From the NCBI GenBank assembly GCA_026398285.1, contig JAPLTI010000158.1, forward strand, positions 1 to 37,171: a stretch of 37,171 nt of DNA. Direction: 5' to 3'. This document shows, in pieces, positions 25,600 to 34,913 of the stretch (positions are counted from its first letter, which is position 1; each line of letters opens with the position of its first letter). Source of the stretch: Verrucomicrobiota bacterium. Lineage in GTDB: Bacteria > Verrucomicrobiota > Verrucomicrobiia > Chthoniobacterales > Terrimicrobiaceae. The notes below the pieces were generated by a model. The model was not told the DNA's origin. It saw nothing but the letters and a program-made list of their open reading frames with translations, and did no database searches. The translations under genes were made by a program, and so were the position numbers.

Positions 25600-28248
25600 A
25601 TGCCTAAAGACAAAGAATCCCTCCGCATCGAAGCCCGCGATTCCGGCAAAGAAGACTGGCAACTCTGGGGCCCCTACCTGAGCGACCGCCAATGGGGCAC
25701 GGTGAGAGAGGATTATTCGGCGGATGGCGACGCTTGGAGCTCGTTTCCGCACGACCACGCCCGCTCGCGCACCTACCGCTGGGGTGAGGATGGACTTCTC
25801 GGCATTTGTGACAAAAACGGGCTGCTGTGCTTTTCCGCCGCGCTCTGGAATGGCAAGGATCCCATTTTAAAAGAACGCGCGTTCGGGCTTTCCAACCCGC
25901 AGGGCAACCACGGTGAGGACATCAAGGACTACTACTACCACCTCGCCAACACGCCCACGCATTCCTTCATGCGCGGCCTCTACAAATACCCGCAGCAGGA
26001 ATTTCCCTATCAGCACCTCATCGAGGAAAATGGACGCCGCTCCCGCCTGGAGAAAGAATACGAGCTGGTCGATACCGGCATTTTCAACGAGAGCCGCTAC
26101 TTCGATGTGTTCTTCGAATACGCCAAGGCAGCGCCGGACGAGATGGCGATCCGGCTGCGTATCGTGAATCGCGGCCCCGTTGCGGCCCCGCTGACCGTTC
26201 TTCCGACACTATGGTTCCGTAACACATGGACATGGGAAGTCGCCCCTGCCTCGAAGCCTGAAATCCGCCTGTTGCCAGATGGCCAGGGCCTCCGCGCGCA
26301 TTCCACCGAACTGGGCGATTACAGCCTCCAAGCCGAGGGTCGGCCGGAGTGGATTTTTACCGACAACGAAACCAACGACCGCCGCCTCTACAATGCTCCA
26401 AACCGCACGCCGTTTGTGAAGGATGCCTTCCATGATTATGTCGTGAGTGGCGCTACCGGCGCGGTGAACCCGGCCCGCATCGGCACCAAGGCCGCAGCAG
26501 TCTACCAACGCACGCTCGCACCCGGTGAGGAGTGGGTGATCCGCCTCCAGCTCGCCCCGAGTTCACAGGAAAAGTCCTTCGATGCGTCCTTCGACACGCT
26601 TTTTGCCGATCGGGAAAAAGAACACCTCGCCCACTTCGAAGCCGTGGTTCCCGGAATGCCCGAGGAATTGTCGCTCGTCATGCGCAGCGCCATTGCCGGC
26701 CTTCTCTGGGGTAAGAAATTTTATTCCTACCAAGTGAACCGCTGGCTCAGCGGCGATCCAACCATGCCGAAACCGCCGGCCGAACGCTGGAAGGGACGCA
26801 ATGTTTTCTGGCAGGAACTTTACGCGAACGATGTCATCTCGATGCCCGATTGTTGGGAATACCCCTACTTCTGCGCTTGGGATCTCATGTTCCAATCCGT
26901 GGCCTTCGCCATCACCGATCCCGCCACCGCGAAGAGACAGAACATGCTGCTTCAAGGCGAGCGCTACACCTCCCCCAGCGCGCAGCAGCCCGCCTACGAA
27001 TGGGAGCTCTCGGATGCCAACCCGCCCATCGGCGGCTGGGCGGCGTGGAGGATTTATTCCATCGAACGCGGAGAAACGGGCACAGGCGACCGCGCCTTTC
27101 TCAAAAAGGCCTTCAACAAACTCCTCCTCAACTACGGCTGGTGGGCGAACCGCGTCGATCAAACGGGAGACAATGTCTTCGAAGGCGGATTCCTCGGACT
27201 CGACAACATCGGCGTGTTCGACCGCCGCTACCCGCTTCCCGACGGCTCGCGCATCGCCCAGAGCGACGGCACGGCTTGGATGGCGACCTTCTCGCTTAAC
27301 ATGCTCAACATCGCCATCGAACTCGCCCACGAGGAGCCGGAGTTCGAGGACATAGCCGACAAATTCCTCAACGATTTCATCTACCTCGCCGCAGCCATCA
27401 ACTCGACAGGCACGGGCGGCCTCGCCTTATGGGACGATGAGGATGGATTTTACTATGATGTCCTACGGCGTCCGGACGGCTCCTCAGCCTACCTCAGAAC
27501 CCGCTCGGTTGCGGGTCTCACCCCTCTCTTCGCGGTGGAGAGCTTCGATCCCGCGACCGTGTTGAAGTTTCCACTCCTGCGCAAACGCTACCAGTGGTTC
27601 GAACAACACCGCCCGCATCTGATGGCGAAACTTCAGCACATCAAGGAAGATGTCGATGGCCGCAAACTCATCTCGCTTGTCCCGCCTGAGCACCTCCGGC
27701 GCATCTGCGAGCGTTTGTTCGATGAATCGGAATTCCTTTCACCGCATGGCATCCGTGCCCTCTCAAAAATCTACGAAGAGCATCCCTACACCTTCACCGA
27801 AGGAGAAAAAACCGAGACGCTCGCCTATAGCCCCGCCGATAGCCCTGTGGCGATGTTCGGGGGCAACTCAAATTGGCGCGGCCCAGTATGGATGCCGATG
27901 AATTATCTCGTCATTGAGTCACTCCAAAAATTCGGCTTTTACTTTGGCGACACATTCAAAGTGGAGTTTCCGACCGGCAGTGGAGTCCAGATGAACCTCT
28001 GGGAGGTTTCCTTGGAACTCGAAAAACGCCTCGTCGGCATATTCACCCGCGACAAAGATGGCCGCCGTCCCTTCAACGGCGGAGTCGATCTTTTCCAAAA
28101 CGATCCCCACTGGCGCGACCTCCTCCTCTTCAACGAATATTTCAACGGCGATAACGGCTCAGGCGTCGGCGCCAGCCACCAAACCGGCTGGACCGCCCTC
28201 GTGGCCAAAATGTGCCGCCAGCTCCACACATTCCAAAAAAACATCTGA
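25600..28248 (+). CDS. Glycoside hydrolase, GH63-like (MGH1-type glucosidase)
   Basis: 882 aa; DRQWGTVREDYSADGDAWSSFPHDHARSRTYRWGEDGLLGICDKNGLLCFSAALWNGKDPILKERAFGLSNPQGNHGEDIKDYYYHL; SNWRGPVWMPMNYLVIESL. Confidence 0.85.
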   Translation: MPKDKESLRIEARDSGKEDWQLWGPYLSDRQWGTVREDYSADGDAWSSFPHDHARSRTYRWGEDGLLGICDKNGLLCFSAALWNGKDPILKERAFGLSNPQGNHGEDIKDYYYHLANTPTHSFMRGLYKYPQQEFPYQHLIEENGRRSRLEKEYELVDTGIFNESRYFDVFFEYAKAAPDEMAIRLRIVNRGPVAAPLTVLPTLWFRNTWTWEVAPASKPEIRLLPDGQGLRAHSTELGDYSLQAEGRPEWIFTDNETNDRRLYNAPNRTPFVKDAFHDYVVSGATGAVNPARIGTKAAAVYQRTLAPGEEWVIRLQLAPSSQEKSFDASFDTLFADREKEHLAHFEAVVPGMPEELSLVMRSAIAGLLWGKKFYSYQVNRWLSGDPTMPKPPAERWKGRNVFWQELYANDVISMPDCWEYPYFCAWDLMFQSVAFAITDPATAKRQNMLLQGERYTSPSAQQPAYEWELSDANPPIGGWAAWRIYSIERGETGTGDRAFLKKAFNKLLLNYGWWANRVDQTGDNVFEGGFLGLDNIGVFDRRYPLPDGSRIAQSDGTAWMATFSLNMLNIAIELAHEEPEFEDIADKFLNDFIYLAAAINSTGTGGLALWDDEDGFYYDVLRRPDGSSAYLRTRSVAGLTPLFAVESFDPATVLKFPLLRKRYQWFEQHRPHLMAKLQHIKEDVDGRKLISLVPPEHLRRICERLFDESEFLSPHGIRALSKIYEEHPYTFTEGEKTETLAYSPADSPVAMFGGNSNWRGPVWMPMNYLVIESLQKFGFYFGDTFKVEFPTGSGVQMNLWEVSLELEKRLVGIFTRDKDGRRPFNGGVDLFQNDPHWRDLLLFNEYFNGDNGSGVGASHQTGWTALVAKMCRQLHTFQKNI

Positions 28249-28346
28249 CCTCGGTCGCCACCTCGTGCATCAGAGTTCGAGATGTCTAAAAAACCTCTGT
28301 GTTCTCTGTGAGCTCTGTGGTCAATTCCTCGCAGGAAACCCCCGCA

Positions 28347-28808
28347 TCAACCCCCGTGCGGAACCGCAGAGCGTTCGCGGTTCAACCACACGCGGGCGAC
28401 CCCCTTCATGCGGGTGAGAATATAATACACCGTCTGGCTGCGCTGGCGCACGAGTTCCGCACCGACAATTTTCGGCACAAAGTCCGCCGGCACTTCCATG
28501 ATCTCCTCGGGGGTCAGGCCATCCAGCCCCTTGCAAAGAATCGCCGTCATGGCCTTCGTGAGAGTCTGCACCTGCGGGCCAAGCGTAATACGGAAGGCGC
28601 AGTTGCGCTGTGGCGTGACTTTTAAAAACACGCCGACCGTGTCGGTGCATTCTTCATCTTTGCGGATGTCCTCGAGGTCGAAGGTCTCTCCGTCGCGCGG
28701 CCCTTGTTTCATGGCGGCGGCGGCATACGAGATGAGTGACTCGCGCTTTTCGGCATCCGGCAAGGACTCGAAGAGCGCGATGATTTGATTGAGCTTACCG
28801 GGATACAC
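28347..28808 (-). CDS. SufE family Fe-S metabolism protein
   Basis: 153 aa; KLNQIIALFESLPDAEKRESLISYAAA, single Cys-containing sulfur-acceptor-like loop DEECTDTVGVFLKV, GLDGLTPEEIMEVPADFVPKI. Confidence 0.75.
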   Translation of the reverse strand: MYPGKLNQIIALFESLPDAEKRESLISYAAAAMKQGPRDGETFDLEDIRKDEECTDTVGVFLKVTPQRNCAFRITLGPQVQTLTKAMTAILCKGLDGLTPEEIMEVPADFVPKIVGAELVRQRSQTVYYILTRMKGVARVWLNRERSAVPHGG

Positions 28809-28816
28809 AGCGTTCC

Positions 28817-29674
28817 CTAGCCTCTCTCGATCGGAGCCCCCACGCGGTTACCCCACTCGGTCCAAGATCCATCGTAGTTGCGGACATTTTTGTAGCCGAG
28901 GAGGTAGGTGAGCACGAACCAAGTGTGGCTCGAACGCTCGCCGATACGGCAGTAGGCCACGACATCCTGCCCGGGTTGCAGACCGGCCTCGTCCTCGTAA
29001 ATCTGGCGGAGTTCGTTCACGCCTTTGAAAGTGGAGTCATCCTTCACAGCCATCTTCCAAGGAACACTGGCCGCGCCGGGGATGTGACCGCCGCGCAGAA
29101 CACCTTCCTGGGGATACTCCGGCATGTGGGTGACCTCACCGCGAAATTCCGCCGGCGACCGCACATCGATGAGCGCCATGCCGGCACGGCTCTGGGCGAG
29201 GGCCTGATCGTAAAACGCGCGGATTTCCGCATCGCAGCGGGTTTCCAGCGGCGTGTAGTGGCCATGCGCAAAGTGCGGCACGGCGCGCGTGAGGTGCCGC
29301 CCCTCGGCGACCCACTTGTCGCGTCCGCCGTCCATGATTTTCACTTTCGTGTGACCAAACAGCCGGAAGACCCAAAGCGCGTAGCAGGCCCACCAGTTCG
29401 ACTTGTCACCGTAGAAAATGACCGTCGTGTCGTTCGAAATGCCATTGCGTTCGCACAACGCCGAGAATTGCTGCGGAGTGATGTAGTCGCGGATCGTCTG
29501 GTCCTGCAAATCCGAGCGCCAGTCGATATGCACCGCGCCCTGAATATGGCCGGTATCGTAGAGCAGGATGTCCTCGTTGCTTTCGACAATTCTGACATGT
29601 GGATCCGCAAGGTGTCCTTCAACCCACTCGGTGGTGACGAGGGCCTCAGGATGCGCGTAGTTTTTATCGCTCAT
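28817..29674 (-). CDS. Sulfurtransferase (tandem rhodanese)
   Basis: 285 aa; [17 protein letters not shown], active site [39 protein letters not shown]. Confidence 0.92.
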   Translation of the reverse strand: MSDKNYAHPEALVTTEWVEGHLADPHVRIVESNEDILLYDTGHIQGAVHIDWRSDLQDQTIRDYITPQQFSALCERNGISNDTTVIFYGDKSNWWACYALWVFRLFGHTKVKIMDGGRDKWVAEGRHLTRAVPHFAHGHYTPLETRCDAEIRAFYDQALAQSRAGMALIDVRSPAEFRGEVTHMPEYPQEGVLRGGHIPGAASVPWKMAVKDDSTFKGVNELRQIYEDEAGLQPGQDVVAYCRIGERSSHTWFVLTYLLGYKNVRNYDGSWTEWGNRVGAPIERG

Positions 29675-29828
29675 ATACGGTCAAAATAAAGATTCGCCGC
29701 CGCTGTGCAAGCCAGACGGGAGCCAATCTCGAAAAAGGCAGCGCACGAAGGCACGATCTGAACGGGCAGTAGCCGTCTTTCGCATTGGCGATTTCAGACG
29801 CGATCTGCTTAAGTCTCGCCTCGATCAA

Positions 29829-30692
29829 ATGGTTTATTTTGTCCTCCACAACGACGCACAGGAAGGCCCATACGAGACAGCGGATGTAAAACGCCTGCTT
29901 CGCGAGGGCCGCTACGCCCCCGAGAATCTGTGCTGGCGCGAAGGCTGGGAGGACTGGCGTCCGCTCTCATCCGTGATCGGCATGGTGGCAAAATCCACCG
30001 ACTCCGGGGAAGACACCCAACCCGCCGAAAACCAGCCAGCCTCATACGAACCCGAAATTTCCGCACCGCCGGTTCCTTGGCAACAAGAACGGACCGGTCG
30101 TGTTGAGAAACGGGTCGTGCTGTTAGTGGTCCTTGTTTTGTTGCTGGGAGCAGTTTCCATCGTTCTCGGTCTCCTCTTGTTCGATTCGCAATCCCACATC
30201 AAGCGGGAGGCGGAACCAGCCGTATCACGCGCCGAACTGGAACGCGGCTTACTCGAGGCAAGCGTAACCCTGCGAGGCCCACAAGCCGCAGATGAAATCC
30301 GGACATGGGTGACCTACGAAGACGCCACGACAAATCGCCCCGTTGCGGTCTCCCGCGCGAACATCCTCATCTATCCCGAAGCAATGGTCGCCGATGTCTT
30401 AAGCACTCCGGCTGTCGGCGGCGCCTCCGAAATGATGTTGCGCCTCCAATCCTCGCTGCCCCCACCCTGGCGCGAAACCATCACCGATTCAAACGGCGTC
30501 GCCTCTGTGAGCGGCATCCAGCCCGGCAAATACATCATCATCGTCTTCGCCCAAAAAACCGGCCAAGCCGAACCCGAAAACTACTTCTGGGTCGCCAGCC
30601 GCGAACTCGACGAGCACCCCTCCCAGTCCCTCATCTTCTCCGAAAAAAACGCAACCACACCCAAAAGCGTTGATTTCATCATCATAAAATAG
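29829..30692 (+). CDS. GYF_2 domain-containing membrane protein
   Basis: 287 aa; N-terminal VYFVLHNDAQEGPYETADVKRLLREGRYAPENLCWREGWEDWRPLSSVI; one TM segment (VVLLVVLVLLLGAVSIVLGLLLF). Confidence 0.75.
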   Translation: MVYFVLHNDAQEGPYETADVKRLLREGRYAPENLCWREGWEDWRPLSSVIGMVAKSTDSGEDTQPAENQPASYEPEISAPPVPWQQERTGRVEKRVVLLVVLVLLLGAVSIVLGLLLFDSQSHIKREAEPAVSRAELERGLLEASVTLRGPQAADEIRTWVTYEDATTNRPVAVSRANILIYPEAMVADVLSTPAVGGASEMMLRLQSSLPPPWRETITDSNGVASVSGIQPGKYIIIVFAQKTGQAEPENYFWVASRELDEHPSQSLIFSEKNATTPKSVDFIIIK

Positions 30693-30698
30693 CCCCCC

Positions 30699-31592
30699 TC
30701 ACCGCGCCTTGCTGTCGAAAGCATCCCGCAGGGCGTCGCCAAGGAAGTTCAACGCGAGGAGAGCAAGAGCCATCGAGGCCGCCGGAAAAACAAGGAGCCA
30801 CCAGAAACTGCGGACAGGATTGATCGCGCCTGCCCCATCAGCCAGGAGCGAACCCCAGCTCGCCTGCGGCGCCTGGATTCCAAGCCCCAGAAAACTCAGG
30901 AACGACTCATCGATGATGACCGCCGGAATAGTGAGGGTGAGATAAACCAGGATGATGCCGGCAAGATTCGGCAGCAGGTGACGGGTTAGGATTTTGACAT
31001 GCGACTGCCCGAGCGCGCGGGCTGCTGTGACGAATTGGCGTTCCTTGAGCGAGAGCACCTGACCGCGCACGATGCGGGCCATCGTGAGCCATTCGATGAA
31101 GCCCAGCGTGAGGATCAAAATCGCAATGCGGGACGACTCCACACGCCACTCGAGGCCCTCTCGGTTCGCCCACTCTTGAAGCCCGGCATTGAAAGCATTG
31201 ATCGCGATCAAAATGAAAATCAACCGCGGAACCGAGTAGAGGATGTCCACGAAGCGCATCATGAGCGCATCGGTGCGTCCACCGGCATAACCCGCAACCA
31301 GTCCCCAGGCGGTGCCAATGAAAAGACTCACCACCGCGCCGCACAGGCCGACCAGAAGCGAGATACGGCCACCGGTCAGAACACGGTAGAGCAAGTCGCG
31401 GCCATTCAAATCTGTGCCGAAGGGATGCTCCCACGAGGGCGGCGCGTATTGGTTCGGACCGGGTTCGCCGAGAGCGGATGGCATGAAAAATGGCCCGGCG
31501 ACACAGGCGAGAACCATGAATGCCAGAAACACCGCAGAGAGCACGGCGGCGGGATTTTTTCGGACTCGCTGAAAGACGCGCGGATCAAGCAT
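30699..31592 (-). CDS. ABC transporter permease, OppC/DppC-like
   Basis: ORF 30699..31634; HPFGTDLNGRDLLYRVLTGGRISLLVG; EAA-like ARALGQSHVKILTRHLLPNLAG. Confidence 0.93.
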   Translation of the reverse strand: MLDPRVFQRVRKNPAAVLSAVFLAFMVLACVAGPFFMPSALGEPGPNQYAPPSWEHPFGTDLNGRDLLYRVLTGGRISLLVGLCGAVVSLFIGTAWGLVAGYAGGRTDALMMRFVDILYSVPRLIFILIAINAFNAGLQEWANREGLEWRVESSRIAILILTLGFIEWLTMARIVRGQVLSLKERQFVTAARALGQSHVKILTRHLLPNLAGIILVYLTLTIPAVIIDESFLSFLGLGIQAPQASWGSLLADGAGAINPVRSFWWLLVFPAASMALALLALNFLGDALRDAFDSKAR

Positions 31593-32505
31593 GGGATTTG
31601 ATTCGCGGGTCAAGGAACCCGTAGGCCAGATCAACGAGGAGATTGAAAAAAACCAACATCGCGCAATAGACGATCACCATCCCGCCGAGAAGGAATCCAT
31701 CGCGATTCAGAATGGAATGCACAAAAAATCCGCCCGCGCCGGGGATATTGAAAACGGTTTCGACGACGATGGATCCTGTGAGCAGGTGCGCAGCAAGCGG
31801 CCCCAGATACGAGACCACGGGCAGGATGGCGATACGCAACGCGTGGCGATAGACGACGGTGGATTCCTTCAGGCCCTTCGCTCGTGCCGTCCGCACAAAA
31901 TCCATCTGCAGAGTCTCGACCATGCTCCCGCGCATGAGACGCGCGATCACCGCCGCCGCTGGAGCAGCCAGCGTGAGCGCGGGAAGAATCAAATGCGAAA
32001 ATCCACCCCAGCCCCCGGCCGGCAACCATCCGAGCGTGAGGGCGAACACAAGAATCAAAAGCGGGCCGATGATGTAAGACGGCAACGAAATCGCTGCCAG
32101 CGCAAGAAACATCGCTCCGAAGTCCCGCCAAGTATGGCGATACATCGCCGCCAGCGTCCCAATCCAAACACCAGCGAATGTTGCAAGCAAAAAGGCCGCC
32201 CCACCGAGCGCCAGTGTGACCGGCAATGTCTGCGCGAGGATTTCATTCACCGAGCGGTTGCGATACTTCGTGGAAAGCCGCAAATCCCCGCGCAACAAAT
32301 CGCCAATGTAGCCCGTGTATTGCTGCCACAGCGTCCCATCGAGTTTGTATTTCGCCAAAAGCTGCTTCTCAATCGCCTCCGGAATCTTCCTCTCCCCGTC
32401 AAACGGCCCGCCCGGCGACGCCCGGATCAACAGAAAAGTGATCGACACAACGCAGAACAAAACCACAAGCAGCGAAACAAGGCGTTTTGATAGGAGAGCA
32501 AGCAT
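31585..32505 (-). CDS. ABC transporter permease, OppB/DppB-like
   Basis: ORF 31585..32520; MLALLSKRLVSLLVVLFCVVSITFLLIRASPGGPF; RTARAKGLKESTVVYRHALR. Confidence 0.93.
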   Translation of the reverse strand: MLALLSKRLVSLLVVLFCVVSITFLLIRASPGGPFDGERKIPEAIEKQLLAKYKLDGTLWQQYTGYIGDLLRGDLRLSTKYRNRSVNEILAQTLPVTLALGGAAFLLATFAGVWIGTLAAMYRHTWRDFGAMFLALAAISLPSYIIGPLLILVFALTLGWLPAGGWGGFSHLILPALTLAAPAAAVIARLMRGSMVETLQMDFVRTARAKGLKESTVVYRHALRIAILPVVSYLGPLAAHLLTGSIVVETVFNIPGAGGFFVHSILNRDGFLLGGMVIVYCAMLVFFNLLVDLAYGFLDPRIKSHA

Positions 32506-32616
32506 GGTGCGCAGGCCCAAAAAAATCCTTGAGCCAGATCCGCAAGTCCTACCGCAACGAACCGCAAAACACCACCACCCACTGCACCCGCTGCCTCACA
32601 GTCTGCAAAAGCGGCG

Positions 32617-32652
32617 AACCAAAAATTTGGACGATCGTCCAAATTTTTGGTT
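32617..32652. repeat. 36-bp perfect palindrome
   Basis: AACCAAAAATTTGGACGA|TCGTCCAAATTTTTGGTT, identical to its reverse complement, no loop. Confidence 0.9.
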
Positions 32653-32777
32653 TGGCGAGAAAGGCGAGAGCGATGGTTTTGGTTCTTTGGTTTGCGTTGA
32701 AGCGGGGGAACCAGCGATGCGAACTTCGTTTGCAATCCTCTCACAGTTTGGCTGAAAACAACGAAGAGGAGGTATGA

Positions 32778-33470
32778 TTATTTGGCTGGCCAATGGTGCC
32801 GGAGTTTTTCGATCCAAGGATCCAGCCCGTCAGCGCGTGTCTGGGAATAGCGGTCCAGTGCCTCGGCTAACTCGCGCAGTTCGGGTGCGATCCAGCCGAT
32901 TACTTCCAAAAGCGATGCGTGTTGTTCATCAAGATTTGTCCAGTGAATGATGCGCTCGTGGTGGAAGGCGCGGTTGCGGAGTTCACGCAAACGAGTCAAG
33001 CGGCGGTTCAGAGTCTGGAGGTCTCGCTGGGACTTGGGTGCGGCACAAAAGGTGAGGGTGGCGATGTGAACGATGTCCCGGCTCTGTGCATAATGCTTGT
33101 TGAAAAAGGCAGTCCAAAATCCAAAGGTCAGCTCCGCAACCATCCTCCCCGGAGATACGGGTTTGCTCAGGCGTTGAAGGTTCTCTTTGGCATTGGAAAT
33201 TTGACTTTTCTGGGTCTTGGTGAGCAATTCGTAGCAGGCACTCTTGTCATACCACTGCGCGGTGAGGAAATGGTTTTCCAGAGCCCTTTGAAGTGCGTTA
33301 CGCAGTCCCACCTCCACCATTTGCAGCGGCGAGTAAAGAGACTCGCAAAGCGCCATATTCCAAAGGTAGCGTGCAAGCGTGATGTGCGGCTCGGCTTGAT
33401 CCTGACGATAGGCCTCAAGTCTCTCTGCTGCCAGAGCTGGTTTAAGATTTTCAAAAAAGACCGTATTCAT
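32778..33470 (-). CDS. Abi family protein (HEPN-like)
   Basis: 230 aa; LARYLWNMALCESLYSPLQMVEVGLRNALQRAL and C-terminal RLRELRNRAFHHERIIHWTNLDEQHASLLEVIGWIAPEL containing an Rx4H motif (RNRAFH). Confidence 0.75.
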   Translation of the reverse strand: MNTVFFENLKPALAAERLEAYRQDQAEPHITLARYLWNMALCESLYSPLQMVEVGLRNALQRALENHFLTAQWYDKSACYELLTKTQKSQISNAKENLQRLSKPVSPGRMVAELTFGFWTAFFNKHYAQSRDIVHIATLTFCAAPKSQRDLQTLNRRLTRLRELRNRAFHHERIIHWTNLDEQHASLLEVIGWIAPELRELAEALDRYSQTRADGLDPWIEKLRHHWPAK

Positions 33471-33580
33471 TCTTGCTTACCAGAATAATTGAGGAAGAGT
33501 AATCGAGTGCACCCCGGGTGCCCTTCTCCCGTCCTTTGCGACGGTGTAGGGTCCGGGGTTTCTTTTTTTCAGGCTTTGCC

Positions 33581-34675
33581 TCAACCCCTCAAAGCCTGCC
33601 TGACGGCGGCAATGATACGGTCTTGGTCTTCTTCGCTCAGGTAGGGATTGAGCGGAAGGCTGAGGACTTCGCGGGAGGCGGATTCGGCTGCGGGGAAGTC
33701 GCCGTATTTGTAGCCCAGCGGAGCGAAGACCGGTTGCTCGTGGAGGCACTTCGGGTAGTAAACAGCCGTGGGGATTCCGAGCGTTTTGAGTTTCTCGGCG
33801 AGGGCGTCGCGGTCTGGCACGCGGATTGTGTATTGGGCGTAAACATGGGTGTTCCCTTCACGGATGACGGGAGTCGCACAGACATCGCGGAGCTTTTCGG
33901 AGTAGCGGGCGCCAATGCGGTTGCGGGCCTCGACCTCGGCGGCAAAGCCGGGCCACTTGGCGAGCATGATGGCTGCCTGCAGCGTGTCGAAACGGCCGTT
34001 CATTCCCACGAGGTCGTGGTAGTGGCGGCGGATGCCACCGTGCGTGCGGATGGCTTTCATTTTCACAGCGAGGTCGTCGTCGTTTGTAAACAGCGCACCG
34101 CCCTCGCCGTAGCATCCGAGCGGCTTGGCGGGGTAGAAGCTCGTGCTGGCGATCTCCGTGACATTGCAGCTTTTCACTCCGTGTCGCGTAGCGCCAAAAC
34201 TCTGCGCGGCATCTTCGATGACGGTGAGGCCATGCTTCGATGCGATGGCATTGATAGTATCGTAGTCCGGCATCTGGCCGAAGAGGCTAACAGGCAAAAG
34301 CGCTTTCGTGGCGGGTGTGATGGCTGCCTCGATTTGCTCGACAGCGATATTGAAATCTAAGGGATCAATGTCCACGAACACCGTCTTTGCGCCCACCTGC
34401 GCAATGACCTCCGCCGTGCTGATCCAGGTGAAGGGAACCGTGATGACTTCATCGCCGGGCCCGATCTCCAGCGCGCGCAAGGCTATTTCCAGACTGTCCG
34501 TGCCGCTGGCCACCGTGATGGCATGACGACAGCCTACATAATCGGCGAGTGTGTTTTCCAGCGCCTCGACCTCGGGTCCCATAATGAAGCGCCCGTGCTC
34601 AAGCACGCGGTCGATCGCTTCGTGGATGGCGGGCTTGAATTTGAGATACTGGGTCTTGAGATCGATGAAATCCAT
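33581..34675 (-). CDS. DegT/DnrJ/EryC1/StrS family sugar aminotransferase
   Basis: 364 aa; ASGTDSLEIALRAL, VPFTWISTAEVIAQVGAKTVFVDID, VIEDAAQSFGA, STSFYPAKPLGCYGEGGALFTND (PLP lysine). Confidence 0.95.
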   Translation of the reverse strand: MDFIDLKTQYLKFKPAIHEAIDRVLEHGRFIMGPEVEALENTLADYVGCRHAITVASGTDSLEIALRALEIGPGDEVITVPFTWISTAEVIAQVGAKTVFVDIDPLDFNIAVEQIEAAITPATKALLPVSLFGQMPDYDTINAIASKHGLTVIEDAAQSFGATRHGVKSCNVTEIASTSFYPAKPLGCYGEGGALFTNDDDLAVKMKAIRTHGGIRRHYHDLVGMNGRFDTLQAAIMLAKWPGFAAEVEARNRIGARYSEKLRDVCATPVIREGNTHVYAQYTIRVPDRDALAEKLKTLGIPTAVYYPKCLHEQPVFAPLGYKYGDFPAAESASREVLSLPLNPYLSEEDQDRIIAAVRQALRG

Positions 34676-34913
34676 GGCTCGGTTTTAGCACTTCATACGC
34701 AGGGAGGAAATACACCAAATCACCCTTGGCTTATTTCACAGGGGTATTCTTTCCAAAATTCATCGATACAAACTTGCACGACGAGATGGCTTCAAAGGTC
34801 GCGAGAATTTTTTGTCACACATTTCAGTAATTTTGTTCATTCAATCTATCTTCTATTGCCGGATTCGCAGGCAGGCTTTTGTTTTGCAGGAGGGGCTGAT
34901 CTGATCGGACATC

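Noticed and set aside
28360-28386. GAACCGC...GCGGTTC inverted repeat at the 3' end of sufE
   Set aside because: Short arms with a 9-nt loop inside coding sequence and no following T-tract; could be chance.
31591-32490. 299-aa plus-strand ORF antisense to oppB
   Set aside because: Antisense to a clear permease; highly charged, repetitive composition.
32315-32755. 146-aa and overlapping ORFs reading through the 36-bp palindrome
   Set aside because: Both strands encode the same TKNLDDRPNFWF peptide only because of the palindrome; not a real protein signal.
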